NCBI RefSeq assembly: GCF_003350505.1
Contig: NZ_QQAY01000009.1
Span: 1 to 64,000, forward strand
Source: Falsibacillus pallidus
GTDB taxonomy: Bacteria; Bacillota; Bacilli; Bacillales; DSM-25281
Length of the DNA stretch: 64,000 nucleotides
Direction: 5' to 3'
In this document: piece by piece, positions 8,039 to 17,931 of the stretch
Numbering within the stretch: position 1 is the stretch's first letter
How the letters are laid out: every line of letters begins with the position of its first letter
The notes under the pieces: model-generated
The model's input: the letters and a program-made list of their open reading frames with translations, nothing else
The model's database searches: none
Told to the model about the DNA's origin: nothing
Translations under genes and position numbers: made by a program

Positions 8039-9145
8039 ATGTCAAATTTAAAACGAACACCTTTATTTGAAGTGTACAAAAAGTATGGGGCAAAAACGAT
8101 CGATTTCGGCGGCTGGGATCTTCCGGTGCAGTTTTCCAGTATCAAAGAGGAACACGAAGCAGTAAGGTCAACAGCTGGATTATTTGATGTATCACATATG
8201 GGGGAAGTCGAAGTCAAAGGGAAAGACAGCCTCGATTATCTTCAAAAATTGATGACAAATGATATTTCCAAGCTGAAGGATGGGGGAGCACAATATACAG
8301 CGATGTGCTACGAAAATGGCGGAACCGTGGATGATCTTCTTGTTTATAAAATGGAAGATAATCATTACCTTCTAGTCATCAATGCATCCAACATTCAAAA
8401 GGATTATGACTGGCTTGAAAAACATCTTGAAGGAGATGTTTCCATCCGTAATCTATCTGAAGAAACGGCTCAGCTGGCGCTTCAAGGGCCAATGGCGGAA
8501 ACTGTGCTTCAACAATTGGCCAATCAGCATTCATTATCTGATATCAAATTTTTTAAATTTCAAACAAATGTAGATTTAAAGGGAATCCATGCACTTGTTT
8601 CCAGAACAGGATACACAGGGGAAGATGGATTTGAAATATATTGTGCTGCAGAAGATGCAGTTAAGCTTTGGGATGCTATCCTTGAAACAGGCAAAGAAGA
8701 GGGAGTCATTCCATGTGGGCTTGGAGCAAGGGATACACTTCGCTTTGAAGCGAATCTTGCTCTATACGGTCAAGAGTTGTCACCAGATATCACCCCGATC
8801 GAAGCAGGAATCGGATTTGCAGTCCGTGCTGATAAAGAAGCCGATTTTAATGGCAAATCTGTTTTAAAGGAACAAAAGGAAAATGGAGCGCCGAGGAAAC
8901 TCGTCGGAATCGAAATGATTGACCGCGGCATTCCCCGCCATGGCTACGAAGTGTTCATTGGGGATGAAAGAATTGGCGAAGTGACGACAGGGACCCAATC
9001 CCCGACGTTGAAAAAAAATATCGGGCTTGCACTCATCAAATCAGAGTTCTCTTCATTGGACACTGAAGTTGAGGTGGAAATCAGGGGGAAACGCCTGAAA
9101 GCTGCGGTTGTAGCAACACCATTTTATAAAAGGCCAAAAAAATAA
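8039..9145 (+). CDS. gcvT: Glycine cleavage system T protein (aminomethyltransferase)
   Basis: GcvT transfers the methylene group from the aminomethyl-lipoyl H protein to tetrahydrofolate and releases ammonia. The 368-residue product starts [17 protein letters not shown] and shows the GCV_T fold signatures [32 protein letters not shown] and the C-terminal barrel with [15 protein letters not shown] 8039 follows GAAAGGGGAAG, while earlier in-frame starts lack a site. It is the first gene of the riboswitch-controlled operon. GcvH is not encoded in this window. Confidence 0.96.
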   Translation: MSNLKRTPLFEVYKKYGAKTIDFGGWDLPVQFSSIKEEHEAVRSTAGLFDVSHMGEVEVKGKDSLDYLQKLMTNDISKLKDGGAQYTAMCYENGGTVDDLLVYKMEDNHYLLVINASNIQKDYDWLEKHLEGDVSIRNLSEETAQLALQGPMAETVLQQLANQHSLSDIKFFKFQTNVDLKGIHALVSRTGYTGEDGFEIYCAAEDAVKLWDAILETGKEEGVIPCGLGARDTLRFEANLALYGQELSPDITPIEAGIGFAVRADKEADFNGKSVLKEQKENGAPRKLVGIEMIDRGIPRHGYEVFIGDERIGEVTTGTQSPTLKKNIGLALIKSEFSSLDTEVEVEIRGKRLKAAVVATPFYKRPKK

Positions 9146-9167
9146 GGATTCGAAGGGAGATAGAAGG

Positions 9168-10517
9168 ATGAAGCACCGTTATTTGCCGATGACTGAGCAA
9201 GACCAAAAGGAAATGCTTGACGCCATAGGTGTTGAGAACATCAATGAGCTATTCGAAGATATCCCTGAAAAAGTAAGATTCAATGGGGAATACAACATAA
9301 AAAAGGCTAAATCAGAAACGGAACTATTGAAGGAATTATCCGAATTGGCTTCAAAGAATGCAGACTTAAGGAGTCATGCTTCATTCCTTGGGGCTGGGGT
9401 TTATGACCATTATATCCCGACAATTGTGGACCATGTCATTTCCCGTTCTGAATTTTATACAGCTTATACTCCATATCAGCCGGAGATCTCCCAAGGAGAG
9501 CTTCAGGCGATTTTCGAATTCCAATCCATGATTTGTGAATTGACTGGCATGGATGTAGCCAACTCTTCCATGTATGATGGCGGAACATCCTTGGCGGAAG
9601 CAGCCATGCTTAGTGCCGGCCATACTCGCAGGAAAAAGATTGTGATTTCAGAAGCTGTGAACCCTGAATCCAGAGCAGTTGTCAAATCGTATGCTAAGGG
9701 ACAATACATAGATGTCATCGAAGTCCCTCATAAAAATGGTGTGACGGATTTGGAAGCCTTGAAGGCGGAGATGAATGACGATGTAGCGGCAGTCATTGTC
9801 CAATATCCGAACTTCTTCGGACAAATCGAATCCCTGAAAGAAATCGAACCTATTGCTCATGACCATAAATCATTATTTGTCGTGTCGAGCAACCCTCTTT
9901 CATTGGGTGCCCTCACTCCCCCTGGCGCTCTTGGGGCAGATATCGTTGTGGGTGATGCACAGCCATTCGGCATCCCATCGGCATTTGGCGGTCCACACTG
10001 TGGATATTTTGCAGTTACGTCCAAACTGATGAGAAAAGTACCTGGAAGACTTGTTGGCCAAACAGTCGACGAGGACGGGAAACGCGGATTCGTCCTTACT
10101 CTTCAGGCAAGGGAGCAGCATATCAGAAGAGATAAAGCGACTTCTAATATCTGTTCCAACCAAGCGTTGAATGCATTGGCAGCTTCAGTGGCGATGACCG
10201 CGCTCGGCAAAAAAGGAATGGCTGAAATCGCCATGCAAAATATTCAAAAGGCTCATTATGCGAAACAGGCATTTAAGGAAAATGGATTTGAGGCCGTTTT
10301 TGATGGCCCATCCTTTAATGAGTTCGTCATTAAACTTCAAAAGCCTGTGAAAGAATTGAATAAAACATTGTTGAACCGATCAAAAATCATTGGCGGATAC
10401 GATTTGGGACGCGACTATCCTGAATTGGAAAATCATATGCTGGTTGCCGTTACAGAGCTTCGCACGAAGGAAGAAATTGATACTTTTGTAAAGGAAGTGA
10501 GGGGTTCTCATGAATAA
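9168..10517 (+). CDS. gcvPA: Glycine dehydrogenase (decarboxylating) subunit 1
   Basis: This is the N-terminal half of the split P protein (449 residues), which decarboxylates glycine together with GcvPB. The start [17 protein letters not shown] and the segments [23 protein letters not shown] and [10 protein letters not shown] are typical. Two-subunit P proteins are the Bacillus form. AAGGGAGATAGAAGG precedes the ATG. The end overlaps gcvPB by 8 nt, which suits a heteromeric enzyme made in equal amounts. Confidence 0.96.
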   Translation: MKHRYLPMTEQDQKEMLDAIGVENINELFEDIPEKVRFNGEYNIKKAKSETELLKELSELASKNADLRSHASFLGAGVYDHYIPTIVDHVISRSEFYTAYTPYQPEISQGELQAIFEFQSMICELTGMDVANSSMYDGGTSLAEAAMLSAGHTRRKKIVISEAVNPESRAVVKSYAKGQYIDVIEVPHKNGVTDLEALKAEMNDDVAAVIVQYPNFFGQIESLKEIEPIAHDHKSLFVVSSNPLSLGALTPPGALGADIVVGDAQPFGIPSAFGGPHCGYFAVTSKLMRKVPGRLVGQTVDEDGKRGFVLTLQAREQHIRRDKATSNICSNQALNALAASVAMTALGKKGMAEIAMQNIQKAHYAKQAFKENGFEAVFDGPSFNEFVIKLQKPVKELNKTLLNRSKIIGGYDLGRDYPELENHMLVAVTELRTKEEIDTFVKEVRGSHE

Positions 10518-11967
10518 TAGCCATCAATCACTCATTTTTGAAATATCTAAACCGGGAAGAGTGGGTTACAGCCTGCCTGAAATGGATATTCCGGAAGTTC
10601 CGGTTGCAGACTTGATTCCTGAAGAGTATATCCGAAAAGAGGAGCCAAATCTTCCAGAAGTATCAGAACTGGATATCATGCGTCATTACACCGCACTTTC
10701 AAGACGGAACCACGGAGTAGATTCCGGGTTTTATCCGTTAGGTTCATGTACGATGAAATATAATCCAAAAATCAATGAAAGTGTTGCAAGATACAGCGGT
10801 TTTGCCCATATTCATCCACATCAGGCTGAAGAAACCGTTCAAGGTGCGATGGAACTTATGTACGATCTTCAAGAGCATCTCATTGAAATCACCGGAATGG
10901 ACGAGGTCACATTACAGCCGGCTGCCGGTGCACATGGTGAATGGACAGGATTGATGATGATCCGTGCTTACCATGAAGCAAACGGGGATTTGAAACGTAC
11001 GAAAGTGATCGTCCCTGACTCCGCCCATGGAACAAATCCAGCCTCTGCAACTGTAGCGGGCTTTGAAACAGTTACGGTCAAATCCAATGAAAATGGCTTG
11101 GTAGATTTGGAAGACTTGAGAAGGGTCGTTGGGGAAGACACAGCAGCATTGATGTTGACAAACCCTAATACACTAGGATTATTTGAGGAGAATATCCTCG
11201 AAATGGCACAGATTGTCCATGAAGCAGGCGGGAAGCTTTATTATGACGGCGCTAATCTGAATGCTGTCCTTTCTAAAGCAAGACCTGGAGATATGGGCTT
11301 CGATGTGGTGCATTTGAATCTCCATAAAACATTTACCGGACCTCATGGCGGGGGTGGCCCTGGTTCTGGACCAGTCGGTGTTAAAGCAGATCTTATTCCT
11401 TACTTGCCTAAGCCAGTCCTAAGAAAATCGGATGAAGGATTCTATTTCGACTACGACCGCCCTGAATCCATCGGCCGAGTGAAGCCATATTATGGAAACT
11501 TCGGCATCAACGTTCGCGCCTACACGTATATCCGTTCTATGGGTCCTGATGGGTTAAAGGCTGTGACGGAATATGCCGTCTTGAATGCAAATTATATGAT
11601 GAGGAAGCTTGCTCCATATTATGATCTTCCTTTTAACCGCCACTGTAAGCATGAGTTCGTACTGAGCGGAAAACGCCAGAAAAAGCTGGGTGTGCGTACA
11701 CTGGATATTGCTAAACGTCTGCTTGATTTCGGCTATCATCCGCCAACGATCTATTTCCCATTGAACGTCGAGGAGTGCATCATGATTGAGCCTACTGAAA
11801 CAGAATCAAAAGAAACGCTCGATGCATTCATTGATGCAATGATCCAGATTGCAAAAGAAGCAGAAGAGACTCCGGAAGTGGTGCAGGAAGCGCCGCATAC
11901 CACTGTTGTCAAACGCATGGACGAAACACTTGCAGCAAGAAAGCCTGTTTTACGCTATCAAGCATAA
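10510..11967 (+). CDS. gcvPB: Glycine dehydrogenase (decarboxylating) subunit 2, PLP-bearing
   Basis: This is the C-terminal half of the P protein (485 residues). The pyridoxal phosphate lysine is visible in [18 protein letters not shown] at about residue 273, and the family motif [11 protein letters not shown] is near residue 78. It releases CO2 from glycine and passes aminomethyl to lipoylated GcvH. It is the last gene of the gcv operon and is followed by a strong terminator. Confidence 0.96.
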   Translation: MNNSHQSLIFEISKPGRVGYSLPEMDIPEVPVADLIPEEYIRKEEPNLPEVSELDIMRHYTALSRRNHGVDSGFYPLGSCTMKYNPKINESVARYSGFAHIHPHQAEETVQGAMELMYDLQEHLIEITGMDEVTLQPAAGAHGEWTGLMMIRAYHEANGDLKRTKVIVPDSAHGTNPASATVAGFETVTVKSNENGLVDLEDLRRVVGEDTAALMLTNPNTLGLFEENILEMAQIVHEAGGKLYYDGANLNAVLSKARPGDMGFDVVHLNLHKTFTGPHGGGGPGSGPVGVKADLIPYLPKPVLRKSDEGFYFDYDRPESIGRVKPYYGNFGINVRAYTYIRSMGPDGLKAVTEYAVLNANYMMRKLAPYYDLPFNRHCKHEFVLSGKRQKKLGVRTLDIAKRLLDFGYHPPTIYFPLNVEECIMIEPTETESKETLDAFIDAMIQIAKEAEETPEVVQEAPHTTVVKRMDETLAARKPVLRYQA

Positions 11968-11977
11968 AAATGAATAG

Positions 11978-12018
11978 AGAAAAGGGATCGGCCATGGTGC
12001 TGATCCCTTTTCTATTTG
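11978..12018 (+). terminator. Terminator of the gcv operon
   Basis: The stem AGAAAAGGGATC/GATCCCTTTTCT encloses a 12-nt loop and is followed by ATTTGTTT. It lies 10 nt after gcvPB. Confidence 0.85.
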
Positions 12019-12039
12019 TTTGAATCCTGTCTATAAACT

Positions 12040-12071
12040 AAAAGCACCAGTAGACATCTACTGGTGCTTTA
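12040..12071 (-). terminator. Terminator of yqhL
   Basis: A near-perfect palindrome, AAAGCACCAGTAGA paired with TCTACTGGTGCTTT, ends in TTTT on the minus strand. It also sits downstream of the gcv terminator and could act as a second barrier on the plus strand. Confidence 0.8.
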
Positions 12072-12099
12072 ACAAATCTATAAGGATGGACGGCATCGA

Positions 12100-12474
12100 T
12101 TATTTTTTCGCTTTCACTTTGCCAGTCCATTTTTTGAAACCGCCTTGAAGGTGGTTAAGGTTGCGGTAGCCTTTTCTGTAGAGCATCTGTCCAGCCCTTC
12201 CGCTTCTTAAACCGCTTTGGCAGTAAAGATAAACCGGCTGGTCGGGACGGATTTCCTTCATTCGTGTTCTTAGCTGGGATAATGGAATATTCCTGGCGCC
12301 TAAAACATGTCCTTCATCAAATTCGTTCGGTTCCCGTACATCGATAAGCTGGGCTTTCCGATAGCCTTCACGGAACTCTTCTTCGGATAATGTCTTAATG
12401 ACTCTCTTTTGATAAAAGAAATTAAAAAGAGAGTAGGCGATGATCCCTGCTATTACTGCTAACAATATGTACAA
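12100..12474 (-). CDS. yqhL: Membrane-anchored rhodanese-domain protein YqhL
   Basis: A short N-terminal membrane helix (LLAVIAGIIAYSLFNFF) is followed by a rhodanese domain with the active-site loop YCQSGLRSGRA. The catalytic cysteine is present, so sulfurtransferase activity is possible. The start is TTG 12474 because AAAGGGGA lies 6 to 7 nt upstream. It would give 124 residues. The position between gcv and lipM is the same as in B. subtilis. A physiological substrate is unknown. Confidence 0.87.
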   Translation of the reverse strand: MYILLAVIAGIIAYSLFNFFYQKRVIKTLSEEEFREGYRKAQLIDVREPNEFDEGHVLGARNIPLSQLRTRMKEIRPDQPVYLYCQSGLRSGRAGQMLYRKGYRNLNHLQGGFKKWTGKVKAKK

Positions 12475-12631
12475 TGTTATTCCCCTTTCTAACAATAAAG
12501 CTACTTCTATTATAGTCATTTTATTGGCATAATCAAAGTATTAAAAAGCGGCGGGCTTTTGTTTTTTATCCAGATTTGATAGACTAATAAGCGGATTTTA
12601 AATAATAATGACAAAAAAGAAGGTTTGCAGC

Positions 12632-13468
12632 ATGACAAAAGAGATTTGGCGTTTTATCGACTCGGGGAATTGTTCCCCTTCTTTTAATATGGCATTGGAT
12701 GAAGCTTTGCTGGATTGGCATAGTGAAGGGAAAATCCCTCCTACGATCCGATTTTACGGATGGGATCCGGCCACTTTATCCGTCGGCTATTTTCAAAAAG
12801 TAGAAAAAGAAATCAATATGGATGCAGTAAGAGAGAACAAGCTGGGATTCGTTCGTCGCCCGACTGGCGGCAGAGGCGTCCTGCATGATCAAGAGCTGAC
12901 ATATAGTGTCATTGTGTCAGAAGAACATCCTGAAATGCCTAAAACCGTGACGGAAGCCTATCGAGTGATTTCTGAAGGTATTCTAAAAGGATTTCATGAG
13001 CTTGGCCTCGAAGCCTATTTTGCGGTGCCGAGGACGGAAGATGAGAGAAGCAGTCTGAAAAACCCACGATCAGCAGTTTGCTTCGATGCCCCAAGCTGGT
13101 ACGAACTCGTTGTCGAAGGGCGAAAAGTTGCCGGGAGTGCACAGACAAGACAGAAGGGTGTCATCCTTCAGCACGGATCCATCCTGCTCGATCTGGATGA
13201 AGACTTGCTTTTCAGCTTGTTCAAGTATCCAAGCGAAAGAGTAAAGGAACGGATGCAAAAAGCCTTTAAGAGCAAAGCCGTTGCCATTAATGAGATCAGT
13301 TCGCGCAAAGTGGATCTGCATATGGCAAAAGAAGCATTCAAAAAAGGGTTTGAGGAAGGTTTGAATATAGAGCTTGAACCTTATACACTAACAGAAGATG
13401 AACTTTCCTATGTGAATCAGATCGCTAAAGAAAGATATGAAAGCGATGAGTGGAATTACAAGAGATAA
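12632..13468 (+). CDS. lipM: Octanoyl-[acyl-carrier]:protein octanoyltransferase LipM
   Basis: LipM moves octanoate from acyl carrier protein to GcvH, the first step of lipoate synthesis in Bacillus. LipA and LipL then complete and relay the group to E2 subunits. The 278-residue product starts [13 protein letters not shown] and shows [11 protein letters not shown], the catalytic Cys150 in [12 protein letters not shown] and the lysine motif [13 protein letters not shown] 12632 follows AGAAGG. An earlier ATG at 12608 is less likely. Its clients GcvPA/B partners and BkdB are in this same window. Confidence 0.94.
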   Translation: MTKEIWRFIDSGNCSPSFNMALDEALLDWHSEGKIPPTIRFYGWDPATLSVGYFQKVEKEINMDAVRENKLGFVRRPTGGRGVLHDQELTYSVIVSEEHPEMPKTVTEAYRVISEGILKGFHELGLEAYFAVPRTEDERSSLKNPRSAVCFDAPSWYELVVEGRKVAGSAQTRQKGVILQHGSILLDLDEDLLFSLFKYPSERVKERMQKAFKSKAVAINEISSRKVDLHMAKEAFKKGFEEGLNIELEPYTLTEDELSYVNQIAKERYESDEWNYKR

Positions 13469-13479
13469 TGAGATAGACG

Positions 13480-13540
13480 AAAAAGCGGTGCCAAAAGGGG
13501 TATCTATTAACAATTCCCCTTTGGCCGCTTTTTTCTTTTT
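13480..13540 (+). terminator. Terminator after lipM
   Basis: AAAAGCGG and CCAAAAGGGG on the left pair with CCCCTTTGG and CCGCTTTT on the right, followed by a T-rich tract. Confidence 0.85.
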
Positions 13541-13750
13541 CTCACAAAAAATAAAAAATAAAGAGGATTGACAAAACAGAATCAGGTTTGAGGATATGTT
13601 TCGCAAGGTATTGATGAATGTACTCCATAACGCAAACTCTGAAATCTATAAAATGATGCAGAGAAAGAATGTTTCCCTCTCATTCCCTCGCTTTTTCTTT
13701 CATTTCTATCATATTCACAGTTTGACAATTTTCATAAGTTATGACCCAAA
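13541..13750. other. A+T-rich leader region upstream of nrdJ, no gene recognised
   Basis: The region between the lipM terminator and the NrdR boxes has no convincing reading frame. A TTGACA hexamer occurs at 13722-13727 but no good -10 lies 16 to 18 bp later, so the nrdJ promoter is not assigned. No cobalamin riboswitch motif was recognised. Confidence 0.5.
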
Positions 13751-13751
13751 A

Positions 13752-13763
13752 ACTATATATAGT
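13752..13763. promoter_or_regulatory. NrdR box 1 upstream of nrdJ
   Basis: ACTATATATAGT is a perfect palindrome that fits the NrdR box core (CWATATATWG). Its centre is 33 bp, about three helical turns, from the centre of box 2, the usual spacing class for paired NrdR boxes. Confidence 0.75.
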
Positions 13764-13782
13764 ATATGTCAAGTAAAAAATA

Positions 13783-13798
13783 ACACAATATATTGTGT
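13783..13798. promoter_or_regulatory. NrdR box 2 upstream of nrdJ
   Basis: ACACAATATATTGTGT is a perfect 16-bp palindrome equal to the NrdR consensus (acaCWATATATWGtgt). With box 1 it predicts repression of nrdJ by the ATP/dATP-sensing repressor NrdR. Confidence 0.88.
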
Positions 13799-13911
13799 TT
13801 ATTAGTTGAAAACAGAAGTGCATCTTTGATATAGTTATTTTGCCAAAGACAACAGAGAATAAATTCTGGTAGAAAAAGAATGGATTTATTTTATTTAAAG
13901 GAGCTGGCGTA

Positions 13912-16476
13912 ATGTCGACTAGTATTCACCTGAAACCACAACTAAATAAGGAGCAGCTTAATAAGGATATTCAATTATTTTCTCAAGTCCACGAAATCAC
14001 TCCGGACATGCATATCACACATAAAGGTGTTTCCCGCTTAGTCATGATTGATAGATACTCTTTCAAGGATACGGAAAAAATCACCCTATCAAAAGGCGAT
14101 TATGTCGTTTTGACTATTAAAGAGGATCCTAAGTTCCCTGCAAGGGGGCTGGGTTACATTGTTGGAATCGACTGGGAGAAGAAAGAAGCAGACGTTCTTG
14201 TCGAAGAAGAATATAGAAGTGTGCTTGACAGCCAAGAAGAAATCGAGACAGGCATTGTAAAGAAATCTCTTGATGTTATTGAAAAGCCGCTTGAAATCTA
14301 TTATGAGCAAATTGCTATGAGAAACGCGACTGGCCTTGCTTCTGTAGAGAAAACGGAAGAAAAGAAAAAAGAATGGTTTGAGAAATTCTATCATGAGCTT
14401 GTCAACCTCAATTTCATCCCTGCCGGAAGGGTATTATATGGGGCTGGTGCAGAGACAGACGTAACGTACTTTAATTGCTACGTCATGCCTTTTGTACAGG
14501 ATTCAAGGGAAGGCATCTCTGAACACCGCAAGCAAGTGATGGAAATCATGAGCCGCGGAGGAGGCGTAGGGACTAACGGATCCACTCTCCGACCACGAAA
14601 TACACTGGCAAAAGGAGTAAACGGAAAATCTTCAGGATCTGTCTCCTGGCTGGATGACATTGCAAAGCTTACTCACCTCGTTGAACAAGGCGGTTCACGC
14701 AGGGGAGCCCAAATGATCATGCTTGCCGATTGGCATCCGGACATTGTGGAATTCATCATTTCCAAGATGCAGAATCCAAGGATTCTCCGCTTCTTGATTG
14801 AAAACACAGAAGATGAACATATAAAGAAAATCGCGAATGAAAAATTGAAATTCACTCCTCTCACTGAGCAGGAAAAGGCGATGTATCAAGGAATTATTAA
14901 TTATAAGCAAATCCCGGGCTATGGCGGATTTGATGAAAAAATCATCAAGGATGCAGAGCTTAAGCTTACGCTTGGCGGCAATTATTCCGTCCATAATTCC
15001 GAATTCCTGACAGGAGCCAACATTTCCGTTTGCTTGACCAAGGATTTCATGGAAGCTGTTGAAAAGGACGCTGAGTATTCCCTGAGGTTCCCGGATGTGG
15101 AGTCTTATAATGAAGAACAAATGAATCATTATAACGAAGAATGGCATAAGATCGGCGATGTGCGGGAATGGCAGGAGCTTGGCCATAAAGTCCGCACCTA
15201 CAGAAAAATCAAAGCGAAAGAACTTTGGAACCTGATCAACGTCTGTGCCACTTACTCAGCAGAGCCAGGCATCTTCTTCATCGACAATGCCAATGATATG
15301 ACGAATGCTAAAGCATATGGACAAAAAGTAGTAGCGACAAATCCGTGTGGGGAACAGCCTCTCGCACCATTTTCTGTCTGCAATCTTGCAGCTGTGAATC
15401 TTGCAGAAATGGCCGATAAACAAAATAAGACCGTTAATTTCGAAAAGCTGAAGCGCACTGTTGAAGTAGGGGTCAGAATGCAAGACAACGTCATTGATGC
15501 GACACCTTACTTCCTTGAAGAAAATAAAAAGCAGGCATTGGGCGAACGCCGCGTAGGGCTTGGTGTCATGGGTCTTGCCGATCTTCTCATCTACTGTGAA
15601 AAAGAATATGGTTCACCGGAAGGAAACCTTCTTGTAGATGAAGTATTCGAAGTGATCGCGACCACTGCCTACAGAACATCCGTCGATCTCGCTAAAGAAA
15701 AAGGAAGCTTTCCATTCTTGGATGGCAGCTCTGCAGAAGAAGGAAATCGAATCAGACAAGCGTTCATTGAAACGGGCTATATGAAAAAGATGCCTCAGGA
15801 TATCAGGGATTCCATCCTGTCCCATGGCATCCGCAACTCGCATCTCCTTACAGTAGCCCCAACCGGAAGCACGGGGACAATGGTAGGCGTTTCAACAGGA
15901 CTTGAACCATATTTCTCCTTCACTTACTATCGAAGCGGACGTCTGGGCAAGTTTATTGAAGTGAAGGCAGATATTGTGAAGCATTATCTTGATGCAAATC
16001 CGGGAGCGGACGAGAATGTTCTTCCTGAATGGTTTGTGACAGCCATGAGCCTTTCTCCTGAGGCCCATGCCGATGTCCAATGTGTCATCCAGCGCTGGAT
16101 TGACAGTTCCATCTCAAAAACCGTTAATGCTCCGAGGGGTTATTCGGTTGAACAGGTGGAAAAAGTATATGAACGCCTATATAATGGCGGTGCAAAAGGC
16201 GGAACAGTCTATGTTGACGGAAGCCGCGATGCACAAGTATTGACGTTGAAGGCAGAAGAGAATTCATTTGAAGATAATGCTGATATCTCTCAGCCATCCT
16301 CTGACCAAAAACCTGTCGTACTTGTTGATACGATTCAAGAACTTCGATCCACAAATGTGAAAATCGGTTCAGAAGTCGGAAACACTTGCCCGGTATGCCG
16401 AAAAGGTGAAGTAAAAGAAATGGGCGGCTGCAATACATGCGATAACTGCGGCGCACAATTAAAATGCGGCCTATAA
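13912..16476 (+). CDS. nrdJ: Adenosylcobalamin-dependent (class II) ribonucleotide reductase
   Basis: NrdJ reduces ribonucleotides to deoxyribonucleotides with a B12 radical, without needing oxygen. The 854-residue protein has the catalytic features FNCYVMP (active-site Cys), GGGVGTNGS, NPCGEQPL (radical Cys about residue 479) and APTGST, with a C-terminal cysteine ribbon (CPVC, CNTCDNC, KCG) that carries redox cysteines. ATG 13912 follows AAAGGAG. It is a single-gene unit with NrdR boxes and its own terminator. In B. subtilis this slot holds mntR, so it appears inserted here. The cobalamin need is shared with mutAB at 53982. Confidence 0.95.
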   Translation: MSTSIHLKPQLNKEQLNKDIQLFSQVHEITPDMHITHKGVSRLVMIDRYSFKDTEKITLSKGDYVVLTIKEDPKFPARGLGYIVGIDWEKKEADVLVEEEYRSVLDSQEEIETGIVKKSLDVIEKPLEIYYEQIAMRNATGLASVEKTEEKKKEWFEKFYHELVNLNFIPAGRVLYGAGAETDVTYFNCYVMPFVQDSREGISEHRKQVMEIMSRGGGVGTNGSTLRPRNTLAKGVNGKSSGSVSWLDDIAKLTHLVEQGGSRRGAQMIMLADWHPDIVEFIISKMQNPRILRFLIENTEDEHIKKIANEKLKFTPLTEQEKAMYQGIINYKQIPGYGGFDEKIIKDAELKLTLGGNYSVHNSEFLTGANISVCLTKDFMEAVEKDAEYSLRFPDVESYNEEQMNHYNEEWHKIGDVREWQELGHKVRTYRKIKAKELWNLINVCATYSAEPGIFFIDNANDMTNAKAYGQKVVATNPCGEQPLAPFSVCNLAAVNLAEMADKQNKTVNFEKLKRTVEVGVRMQDNVIDATPYFLEENKKQALGERRVGLGVMGLADLLIYCEKEYGSPEGNLLVDEVFEVIATTAYRTSVDLAKEKGSFPFLDGSSAEEGNRIRQAFIETGYMKKMPQDIRDSILSHGIRNSHLLTVAPTGSTGTMVGVSTGLEPYFSFTYYRSGRLGKFIEVKADIVKHYLDANPGADENVLPEWFVTAMSLSPEAHADVQCVIQRWIDSSISKTVNAPRGYSVEQVEKVYERLYNGGAKGGTVYVDGSRDAQVLTLKAEENSFEDNADISQPSSDQKPVVLVDTIQELRSTNVKIGSEVGNTCPVCRKGEVKEMGGCNTCDNCGAQLKCGL

Positions 16477-16490
16477 TATAGAAGTGCTAG

Positions 16491-16528
16491 AAAGACTGCA
16501 AAGAAAGCTCTTTGCAGTCTTTTTTTTG
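16491..16528 (+). terminator. Terminator after nrdJ
   Basis: AAAGACTGCAAAG pairs with CTTTGCAGTCTTT and is followed by eight T residues. Confidence 0.92.
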
Positions 16529-16636
16529 GTTGAAAATGAAATACAGGCAGTTTTGGCTCACCCACTAATATTCAGTTCTAATTTCAGCCTCATACAATTA
16601 AAAATGTAAGAAGGAAGTATCAAAGGGGCTGAAACA

Positions 16637-17521
16637 ATGTGGATTGACGGGGTTTTTTCAGGAGGAGGCATAAAAGGTTTCGCACTGATTGGAGCTATTC
16701 AGGCAATCGAAGAAAAAGGATTCCGGTTCAAAAGGGTTGCAGGGACTTCTGCAGGCTCCATCATTGCGGCATTTACCGCAGCAGGATTTTCGTCTGAAGA
16801 AATGATCCACTTATTAAATGAAACAGATGTAAAAGGATTTCTCGATATTCGCAGGCCTCTGCTGCCTCTCCCTTTTGCGAGATGGCTGCTGATTTACTGG
16901 AGATTGGGTGTTTTTAGAGGGAATAAGCTGGAACTGTGGCTGGAGGAGAAATTAGCCCAAAAAGGAATCTACACATTTTCAGACCTTCCAAAGGATTCAC
17001 TTAGGGTGATTGCATCCGATCTGACAAACGGAAAACTGATGGTGCTGCCGGATGATTTAGAACGCTACGGCATTCCACCCGATTCTTTCCCGGTTGCAAG
17101 AGCGATACGAATGAGCTGCAGCATCCCTTATTTTTTCGAGCCTGTCCGATTGAAGGGCCTTGGTGGAACTAGCATCGTAGTGGATGGGGGAGTGTTGAGC
17201 AACTTCCCTATGTGGCTGTTTGATAAAGAAAATGTGAAGAATGTACGTCCTGTTCTTGGGATCAAGCTCAGTCCTGAAGGCAGCATGGCGGAGGCGAATA
17301 AAATCAAAAATGGCGTCCAAATGTTTGGAGCACTGTTTGAAACGATGAAGGATGCACATGATTCCCGCTATATTTCAAGGAAGCATGCGAAAAATATCAT
17401 TTTTATCCCTGTTGAAAACATTCAAGCTACAAGCTTTGAAGTAACAGAGCAAAGAAAAAACGCCCTCGTTGAACTAGGGCGCCTGAAAGCCAATGAATTT
17501 TTCAAAAAATGGTGCTATTAA
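16637..17521 (+). CDS. yqhO: Patatin-like phospholipase family protein YqhO
   Basis: This is a 294-residue serine acyl hydrolase of the patatin family. It has the oxyanion loop GGGIKG (9-14), the nucleophile elbow GTSAG with Ser38 and the catalytic Asp in DGGVLSNFP (Asp183). A membrane lipid substrate is likely but unproven. The start ATG follows AAGGGGCTG. It converges with yqhP with only 7 nt between the stop codons and no strong terminator. Confidence 0.92.
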   Translation: MWIDGVFSGGGIKGFALIGAIQAIEEKGFRFKRVAGTSAGSIIAAFTAAGFSSEEMIHLLNETDVKGFLDIRRPLLPLPFARWLLIYWRLGVFRGNKLELWLEEKLAQKGIYTFSDLPKDSLRVIASDLTNGKLMVLPDDLERYGIPPDSFPVARAIRMSCSIPYFFEPVRLKGLGGTSIVVDGGVLSNFPMWLFDKENVKNVRPVLGIKLSPEGSMAEANKIKNGVQMFGALFETMKDAHDSRYISRKHAKNIIFIPVENIQATSFEVTEQRKNALVELGRLKANEFFKKWCY

Positions 17522-17528
17522 AATGGAC

Positions 17529-17867
17529 TCAAAAAGCACGATTTTTCTTTTTGCCTTTTTTGCCTTCAATGACGGTCAAATTTGCCTGAGATTTCTTCCG
17601 AATCGGTTTTTTGCGGGATTGTAGGGAAGAGACACTGGCTGTTGGCCGTTTTTTATGTTTCTTTTTTGTTTTTTTCGCTGCTCTGATAAATGCTCTTTGG
17701 TCTTTCCCGTCCGGTTTTCTCATCCGAATTACTCGATAAATGAAGTATATGATGGCGGCTATGACGATAACAAATAAGGCCTGCCGCAGCAAATATGAAG
17801 GATTGGAGAAAAGCCCGATTAAGGCTAAAACGATGATTCCTGCAAGAAACCAATGACGAACGTTCAC
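17529..17867 (-). CDS. yqhP: SA1362/YqhP family membrane protein
   Basis: The 112-residue product has two N-terminal membrane helices and a long lysine/arginine-rich cytoplasmic tail (AKKTKKKHKKRP onward). This is the architecture of the YqhP family of unknown function. GTG 17867 is chosen because AGGAGG lies 8 nt upstream. A GTG three codons earlier overlaps the ribosome site. It is in the usual yqhO-yqhP-yqhQ-yqhR order. Confidence 0.82.
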   Translation of the reverse strand: MNVRHWFLAGIIVLALIGLFSNPSYLLRQALFVIVIAAIIYFIYRVIRMRKPDGKDQRAFIRAAKKTKKKHKKRPTASVSSLQSRKKPIRKKSQANLTVIEGKKGKKKNRAF

Positions 17868-17931
17868 GAAAGCCACCTCCTATGAGCATGATGAGCATTT
17901 TTAGGACAATTTAAACCTTTCTTTGCAGAAA

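Noticed and set aside
13596-13805. Possible 69-codon gene upstream of nrdJ
   Set aside because: It has no ribosome site, its composition is random-like, and it runs through the NrdR boxes.
13541-13911. Cobalamin riboswitch in front of the B12-dependent reductase nrdJ
   Set aside because: No B12-box or cobalamin aptamer motif could be found. The region instead holds two NrdR palindromes.
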